From contig CANKXJ010000013.1 of the NCBI GenBank assembly GCA_947487595.1, positions 1-17,214 on the forward strand: 17,214 bases of DNA. The letters are read 5' to 3'. Under the pieces are notes generated by a model. That model saw only the letters and a list, made by a program, of their open reading frames with translations, did no database searches and was not told where the DNA came from. This document shows positions 12,993 to 17,214 of this stretch, piece by piece (the first letter of the stretch is position 1; every line of letters starts with the position of its first letter). Both the position numbers and the translations under genes were made by a program. This DNA comes from Actinomycetota bacterium. GTDB taxonomy: Bacteria > Actinomycetota > Actinomycetes > Nanopelagicales > Nanopelagicaceae.

Positions 12993-14138
12993 ATGCGTGA
13001 TGTAGTTATTTTGGGCTCAACAGGCTCAATTGGAGTTCAGGTCCTTGAAGTCATTGCAAGTAATCCGCAGCTATTTAGAGTCGTCGCAATTTCATCGGCA
13101 GGAAGTAACCCAGAACTAGTTATTGCCCAGGCTAAGCAATTTAAGGTTTCACATGTTGGCGTTGTAAATAATGCAGAAGTGGTGAGCAAGGCATTGCCTG
13201 GAATCACAGTCATTGACGGAGCGAAGGCTTCTAGGGAAATCGCGGCAATAAACTGTGATGTTGTAGTCAATGCAATAACAGGTTCAATTGGTCTTGGCCC
13301 AACCCTTGCAGCCCTAGATGCCGGTAACACGCTTGCTCTTGCCAATAAAGAATCACTCGTTGCTGCTGGAGAATTAGTTATGTCTAGAGCCAGAGAACAT
13401 CAGATTATTCCTGTTGACTCTGAGCATAGTGCGATTTTTCAATCTGCATTAGCTGGTAAGAAATCTGAAATCAAGAAGATTGTTTTAACAGCTAGCGGGG
13501 GAGCATTTAGAGATCGCTCCAATCTTGATGGAATTACAGTCGAAGATGCACTTAAGCATCCGACATGGTCAATGGGGGCTGTTGTTACGGTTAACTCAGC
13601 AACCCTTGTTAACAAGGGCCTTGAAATAATTGAGGCGCATTACTTATTTGATTTGCCATACGCAAGCATTGAAGCTGTGATTCACCCACAATCTGTTGTT
13701 CACTCACTTGTTGAATTCAATGATGGCTCAACTATTGCCCAGGCCAGTCCACCAAATATGAGAGGTGCCATTGCATATGCAATGAACTGGCCAGATCGAT
13801 TGAGTAATTCAACTCCGCCGATTGATTGGTCAACGCAACATTCATGGAGCTTTGCACCTATTGATGCCAGACAATTTCCAAGCATTGATTTAGCGCGCCA
13901 CTGCGGTGAAATTGGTGGTGGATTGCCTGCGATATTTAATGCTGCTAATGAGGCGGCAGTTGGTGCATTTATATCAAAGAAGCTGGAGTTTAAATCTATA
14001 ATTGAAGTTATTGCCGCCGTTGTGCAAGATCTTGAGAAAGATTCACCGAAAACTCTCAGAGATTTAGCTGATGTCAGTGCTCTAGAAGATGATGCTCGCA
14101 CACGTGCACAAGCACATCTACTACGATTGGCCCCATAA
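12993..14138 (+). CDS. dxr: 1-deoxy-D-xylulose 5-phosphate reductoisomerase
   Basis: Dxr carries out the second step of the MEP isoprenoid pathway, converting DXP to MEP with NADPH in the cytosol. The 381-residue length is normal. The NADPH motif GSTGSIG is at 8-14; ALANKESLV (115-123) and the metal-binding D142 and E144 (PVDSEHSAIFQ) are present, with the third ligand E214 in GLEIIEAH. TASGGAFRD (166-174) and the flexible loop HPTWSMG (189-195) are also typical. The ATG directly abuts the speB stop codon with no gap and no strong Shine-Dalgarno site, so it is probably translated by coupling to speB. Its stop overlaps the rseP ATG by one base (TAATG). Confidence 0.97.
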   Translation: MRDVVILGSTGSIGVQVLEVIASNPQLFRVVAISSAGSNPELVIAQAKQFKVSHVGVVNNAEVVSKALPGITVIDGAKASREIAAINCDVVVNAITGSIGLGPTLAALDAGNTLALANKESLVAAGELVMSRAREHQIIPVDSEHSAIFQSALAGKKSEIKKIVLTASGGAFRDRSNLDGITVEDALKHPTWSMGAVVTVNSATLVNKGLEIIEAHYLFDLPYASIEAVIHPQSVVHSLVEFNDGSTIAQASPPNMRGAIAYAMNWPDRLSNSTPPIDWSTQHSWSFAPIDARQFPSIDLARHCGEIGGGLPAIFNAANEAAVGAFISKKLEFKSIIEVIAAVVQDLEKDSPKTLRDLADVSALEDDARTRAQAHLLRLAP

Positions 14139-15283
14139 TGCAGATCATCGGAATTCTTGGCTTTATTGCCGCCTTACTTCTCTCTGTCATGATTCATGAG
14201 TTTGGCCATTACCTCACCGCTAAACGCTATGGAATGAAGGTCAGCGAATTCTTCTTAGGCTTTGGTTCACGGATTTGGTCAACTAAGCGGGGTGAAACTG
14301 AGTTTGGTCTTAAAGCGATTCCTGCAGGTGGCTATTGCAAGATTGAAGGCATGACGCCAAATGATGTGATGCCTGAGGGTGAAGAGTCACGTGCTTTCTA
14401 TACAGCCAAATCTTCACAGAAGTTAATTGTGCTTGGCGCTGGCTCTTTTCTTCATTTTGTTCTTGGCTACATTCTTCTCTTCGTTCTATTTGCTGGAGTG
14501 GGAACTAATCAACTCCTTCCAACAATTAATCAAGTAGTAAAAGAATCAGCTGCGCAATCTGCAGGCATCCTTGCAGGTGATGAAGTCCTATCTATTAATG
14601 GCAAGCAAATTGAGAATTGGTATAAGGATGTGCAGATAATTCGTAACTCCAAAGGAGCACCTTTAACGTTATTGATTAAGCGCGGCACAGAAGAGATTAC
14701 TATTTCTACCTCAGCCAAACTTGAAACTATTGATGGCACAGAGCGCTATGTGCTTGGAATCATTAATGATGTCGGCATCAAGCGCTCTGACCTTGTTACT
14801 TCCATAAAGAACGCAGGGATTGTTTCCAAGGATTTCTTAGTTCAAAGCGTTAAATCACTTATAAAGCTTCCTTCAAAGATCCCTGCATTGTGGGGACAGG
14901 CCGTATCCGGGGAAACCCGCGATCCAAATGGTTTAGTTGGTGTTGTTGGTGTTGCACGAGTATCTGGACAGGCAGTTGGTAGTGATGCGCTTTCGATAAC
15001 TGAGCGTCTATCAACATTTATTTTGATTATTGCTAGTTTAAATATCTTCGTTGGCCTGTTTAATCTATTACCTATATTGCCACTTGATGGTGGCCATATG
15101 GCAGTTGCTATTGCCGATGAGATTCGTGCATTTATTGCGCGCCTTCGTGGCCGAGCACGCCCGGCAGCAATTGATGTGACTTTGCTGACCCCAATCACCA
15201 TGGTTGTCTTCGTTATCCTGGCAGCCCTTACGGTTCTGCTCCTGATTGCAGACATCGTTAATCCAGTCATACTTAATCTTTAG
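14138..15283 (+). CDS. rseP: RIP metalloprotease, site-2 protease family
   Basis: An intramembrane zinc protease of 381 residues (RseP/Rip1 family) that cleaves membrane-bound anti-sigma factors or leftover signal peptides. The zinc motif H20-E21-F22-G23-H24 lies in the first membrane helix, and the third ligand D317 in the C-terminal NLLPILPLDGGH (309-320). One PDZ domain spans roughly 125-195, as in actinobacterial Rip1 (E. coli RseP has two). About four transmembrane segments are visible. The start ATG overlaps the dxr stop by one base. The dxr-rseP-ispG order is conserved in actinobacteria. The substrate is not identifiable here. Confidence 0.94.
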   Translation: MQIIGILGFIAALLLSVMIHEFGHYLTAKRYGMKVSEFFLGFGSRIWSTKRGETEFGLKAIPAGGYCKIEGMTPNDVMPEGEESRAFYTAKSSQKLIVLGAGSFLHFVLGYILLFVLFAGVGTNQLLPTINQVVKESAAQSAGILAGDEVLSINGKQIENWYKDVQIIRNSKGAPLTLLIKRGTEEITISTSAKLETIDGTERYVLGIINDVGIKRSDLVTSIKNAGIVSKDFLVQSVKSLIKLPSKIPALWGQAVSGETRDPNGLVGVVGVARVSGQAVGSDALSITERLSTFILIIASLNIFVGLFNLLPILPLDGGHMAVAIADEIRAFIARLRGRARPAAIDVTLLTPITMVVFVILAALTVLLLIADIVNPVILNL

Positions 15284-15303
15284 CACAACGTGCATTCTTA
15301 CGG

Positions 15304-15309
15304 CACAAT
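15304..15309 (+). promoter_or_regulatory. Candidate -10 element for a leaderless ispG transcript
   Basis: CACAAT keeps the A2 and T6 positions of TANNNT and ends six bases before the ispG ATG, the spacing expected when the A of ATG is the first transcribed base. No Shine-Dalgarno site precedes ispG. Weaker than the TAGGCT and TATTCT cases because position 1 is C. Confidence 0.3.
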
Positions 15310-15315
15310 AGCGCC

Positions 15316-16467
15316 ATGGTTGATTTAGGAATTCCAAGCGCACCACCTCCAACGTTGAGACCTCGCCGAAAGACGCGTCAGATGATGGTGGGCAAAGTTG
15401 GCGTTGGAAGTGATTTCCCGGTCAGCGTGCAATCAATGTGCACAACTCTCACAGCAGATGTGAATGCAACTTTGCAGCAGATTGCAGAGTTAACCGCTTC
15501 AGGATGTCAGATCGTGCGCGTTGCCGTGCCAAGTCAAGATGATGCTGATGCGTTGGCCCAGATTGCTAAGAAATCACAGATTCCAGTTATTGCAGATATT
15601 CACTTTCAACCTAAATATATTTTTGCGGCTATTGATGCCGGCTGCGCCGCAGTTCGAGTAAATCCTGGCAACATCAAGCAATTTGATGACAAAGTAAAAG
15701 AAGTTGCAAAAGCTGCAGGGGATGCTGGAATTCCAATTCGTATTGGTGTTAATGCTGGTTCATTAGATCCACGCCTTCTTGCAAAGTATGGCAAAGCAAC
15801 ACCAGAAGCTTTAGCTGAATCAGCTCTGTGGGAAGCCTCACTATTTGAAGAGCATGGTTTTTCAGATATTAAAATCTCTGTTAAGCACCATGACCCTGTA
15901 ACTATGGTCAATGCTTATCGAATCCTTGCTGCAAAGTGTGACTATCCATTGCACTTAGGTGTGACTGAAGCGGGTCCAATTTTCCAAGGAACAATTAAGT
16001 CAGCAACTGCTTTTGGGATTTTGTTAGCAGAAGGCATCGGCGACACAATTCGTGTTTCCCTTTCAGCCCCACCAGTTGAAGAAGTCAAGGTCGGAATCTC
16101 AATTCTAGAATCGCTCAATCTTCGTCAACGCAAACTAGAAATTGTTTCTTGTCCTTCTTGTGGACGTGCCCAAGTTGATGTGTATTCACTGGCAGAAAAG
16201 GTTCAAGCTGGATTGGAGGGAATGACAGTTCCTTTGCGCGTTGCTGTTATGGGCTGTGTTGTTAATGGCCCAGGAGAGGCACGCGAAGCAGATCTTGGGG
16301 TTGCATCAGGAAATGGCAAGGGCCAGATATTTGTTAAGGGCCAAGTTATTAAAACTGTTCCGGAAGCTCAAATCGTTGAAACTTTAATTGAAGAAGCGAT
16401 GCGATTAGCCGAAGAAATGGAAGCCGCGGGCGTTGCTTCAGGGCAACCCTCTGTTGATGTTCGGTAG
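15316..16467 (+). CDS. ispG: 4-hydroxy-3-methylbut-2-en-1-yl diphosphate synthase (GcpE)
   Basis: IspG is the penultimate enzyme of the MEP pathway, reducing MEcPP to HMBPP with a 4Fe-4S cluster. The 383-residue length matches the bacterial two-domain form. The TIM-barrel domain (about 20-270) shows SVQSMCTT (37-44), ADIHFQPKY (93-101) and RVNPGNI (114-120). The cluster-binding domain carries C279 and C282 (SCPSCGR), C314 (MGCVVNGPGEA) and ligand E321. The ATG at 15316 is 32 bases after rseP, lacks a Shine-Dalgarno site and has a -10-like hexamer close by. It shares the pathway with dxr two genes upstream. Confidence 0.97.
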   Translation: MVDLGIPSAPPPTLRPRRKTRQMMVGKVGVGSDFPVSVQSMCTTLTADVNATLQQIAELTASGCQIVRVAVPSQDDADALAQIAKKSQIPVIADIHFQPKYIFAAIDAGCAAVRVNPGNIKQFDDKVKEVAKAAGDAGIPIRIGVNAGSLDPRLLAKYGKATPEALAESALWEASLFEEHGFSDIKISVKHHDPVTMVNAYRILAAKCDYPLHLGVTEAGPIFQGTIKSATAFGILLAEGIGDTIRVSLSAPPVEEVKVGISILESLNLRQRKLEIVSCPSCGRAQVDVYSLAEKVQAGLEGMTVPLRVAVMGCVVNGPGEAREADLGVASGNGKGQIFVKGQVIKTVPEAQIVETLIEEAMRLAEEMEAAGVASGQPSVDVR

Positions 16468-16470
16468 GCT
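16465..16470 (+). promoter_or_regulatory. Candidate -10 element for a leaderless proS transcript
   Basis: TAGGCT overlaps the ispG stop codon (TAG) and is followed by six bases and the proS ATG, so transcription would start exactly at that A. The surrounding GGTAGGCTCA is identical to the sequence before patD (4937-4946). No Shine-Dalgarno site is present. Confidence 0.45.
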
Positions 16471-16476
16471 CACTAC

Positions 16477-17214
16477 ATGCTAAAAATGTCTACGCTCTTT
16501 TTGCGTACATTGCGCGATGACCCAGCAGATGCTGAGGTTGCCAGCCATCGCTTATTAGTAAGAGCGGGATATATTCGACGAATTGCAGCTGGAATTTACT
16601 CCTGGTTACCTCTTGGAGTGATCACACTTCGCAACGTTGAAAATATTATTCGACAAGAGATGGATCGAGCAGGATTTCAAGAAGTTCATTTCCCAGCACT
16701 CTTGCCACGTGAGGCATATGAAGCAACAAATCGTTGGGAAGAGTACGGTCCATCCCTGTTCCGCCTTCAAGATCGTAAAGGCGCAGATTATTTACTAGGC
16801 CCAACACATGAAGAGATGTTTACCTTGATGGTTAAAGGTGAATATTCATCCTATAAAGATCTTCCACTTTCTATCTATCAAATTCAAACCAAGTATCGTG
16901 ATGAGGCACGCCCTCGCAGTGGAATCATCCGCGGACGTGAGTTTGTGATGAAAGATTCTTACTCATTTGATATTGATGATGCAGGTTTAGAGCTTTCCTA
17001 TCAAAAGCATCGTGATGCCTATGTCAGTTGCTTTAATCGCCTAGAAATGAAGTACAACATTGTTAAGGCTGTCTCTGGCGCAATGGGTGGCTCTAAATCT
17101 GAGGAGTTCTTGGCCCCATGTTCAACTGGTGAAGACACATATGTTCTGTGTCCAAAGTGTGGATTTGCTGCAAATGTTGAAGCAATGGTTACTAAAGTTC
17201 CAGCAGGTGACGCC
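16477..17214 (+). CDS. proS: Prolyl-tRNA synthetase, 3'-truncated by window edge
   Basis: The first 246 residues of a class II aminoacyl-tRNA synthetase that charges tRNA-Pro. The frame stays open to the last base. The start MLKMSTLFLRTLRDDPADAEVAS is typical of bacterial-type ProS. Motif 1 lies in the region of RAGYIRRIAAGIYSWLPLG to EVHFPALLP, and motif 2 includes GPTHEEMFT, YQIQTKYRDEARPRSGIIRGREFVMKD. The bacterial editing (INS) domain begins around residue 220, where CPKCGFAANVE marks it. ATG 16477 is preferred; a second in-frame ATG at 16486 (M4) is possible but would miss the conserved first residues and the leaderless-type context. Confidence 0.96.
   Translation, partial: MLKMSTLFLRTLRDDPADAEVASHRLLVRAGYIRRIAAGIYSWLPLGVITLRNVENIIRQEMDRAGFQEVHFPALLPREAYEATNRWEEYGPSLFRLQDRKGADYLLGPTHEEMFTLMVKGEYSSYKDLPLSIYQIQTKYRDEARPRSGIIRGREFVMKDSYSFDIDDAGLELSYQKHRDAYVSCFNRLEMKYNIVKAVSGAMGGSKSEEFLAPCSTGEDTYVLCPKCGFAANVEAMVTKVPAGDA

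Noticed and set aside
13700..14101. A 133-codon open frame on the - strand inside dxr
   Set aside because: It lies fully antisense to a clear dxr coding region, and its translation shows no domain or motif I recognise; it is a frame shadow. The same holds for the - strand frames at 14842-15270 and 1198-1533.
15283..15300. GCAC-AAC-GTGC mini hairpin after rseP as a terminator
   Set aside because: Only four base pairs with a three-base loop and no T-run; too weak to call.
1..17214. Mobile elements, CRISPR arrays, phage genes, tRNA genes or broken genes
   Set aside because: I found no transposase or integrase motifs, spaced repeats, tRNA-like cloverleaf or frameshifted gene. All coding regions are intact apart from the two cut by the window edges.

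Overview
The window is about 17.2 kb of gene-dense DNA with every gene on the + strand. Gaps are short; the longest is about 130 bases (10429-10558), and no gene-free stretch exceeds 300 bases. Base composition is in the mid-40s % GC by spot counts. The gene order rpsB-tsf-pyrH-frr-cdsA-rlmN ... dxr-rseP-ispG-proS is the conserved actinobacterial order. Actinobacterial protein features, low GC and one-base or four-base gene junctions together suggest a streamlined planktonic actinomycete of the acI / Nanopelagicales type. That assignment is an inference from gene order, composition and protein resemblance, not from a search.

Layout. 1-683 is the 3' part of rpsB, followed by tsf, pyrH, frr (translation, UMP synthesis, ribosome recycling), cdsA (CDP-diacylglycerol synthesis) and rlmN (23S rRNA/tRNA methylation). 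From 4939 to 12992 there is a seven-gene polyamine block: an aminobutyraldehyde dehydrogenase (patD), a Tat-type lipoprotein polyamine-binding protein, the ABC ATPase and two permeases (potD-A-B-C), a DAO-family FAD oxidoreductase, and an agmatinase-family ureohydrolase (speB). The conserved housekeeping order then resumes with dxr, rseP (site-2 protease), ispG, and the 5' part of proS, which runs off the window.

How the genes work together. The block reads as a scavenging and catabolic route. PotABCD would import putrescine/spermidine-like compounds. The ureohydrolase would release urea from agmatine or a related guanidino compound to give putrescine or GABA. The FAD oxidase would convert an amine to an aldehyde, and PatD would oxidise 4-aminobutanal to GABA. 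No GABA transaminase, glutamylputrescine synthetase or arginine decarboxylase lies here, so the route must connect to genes elsewhere. The dxr and ispG genes on the far side belong to the MEP isoprenoid pathway.

Non-coding points of interest are: (i) a GC-rich, hairpin-rich 130-base leader with no normal Shine-Dalgarno site before the FAD oxidase; (ii) a perfect 9-bp inverted repeat that pairs the pyrH Shine-Dalgarno site with codons 11-13; (iii) a strong hairpin whose loop holds the patD stop codon, just before potD; and (iv) repeated -10-like hexamers placed 6-7 bases before ATG (patD, speB, ispG, proS), as expected for leaderless mRNAs. I see no mobile elements, CRISPR arrays, tRNA or rRNA genes.
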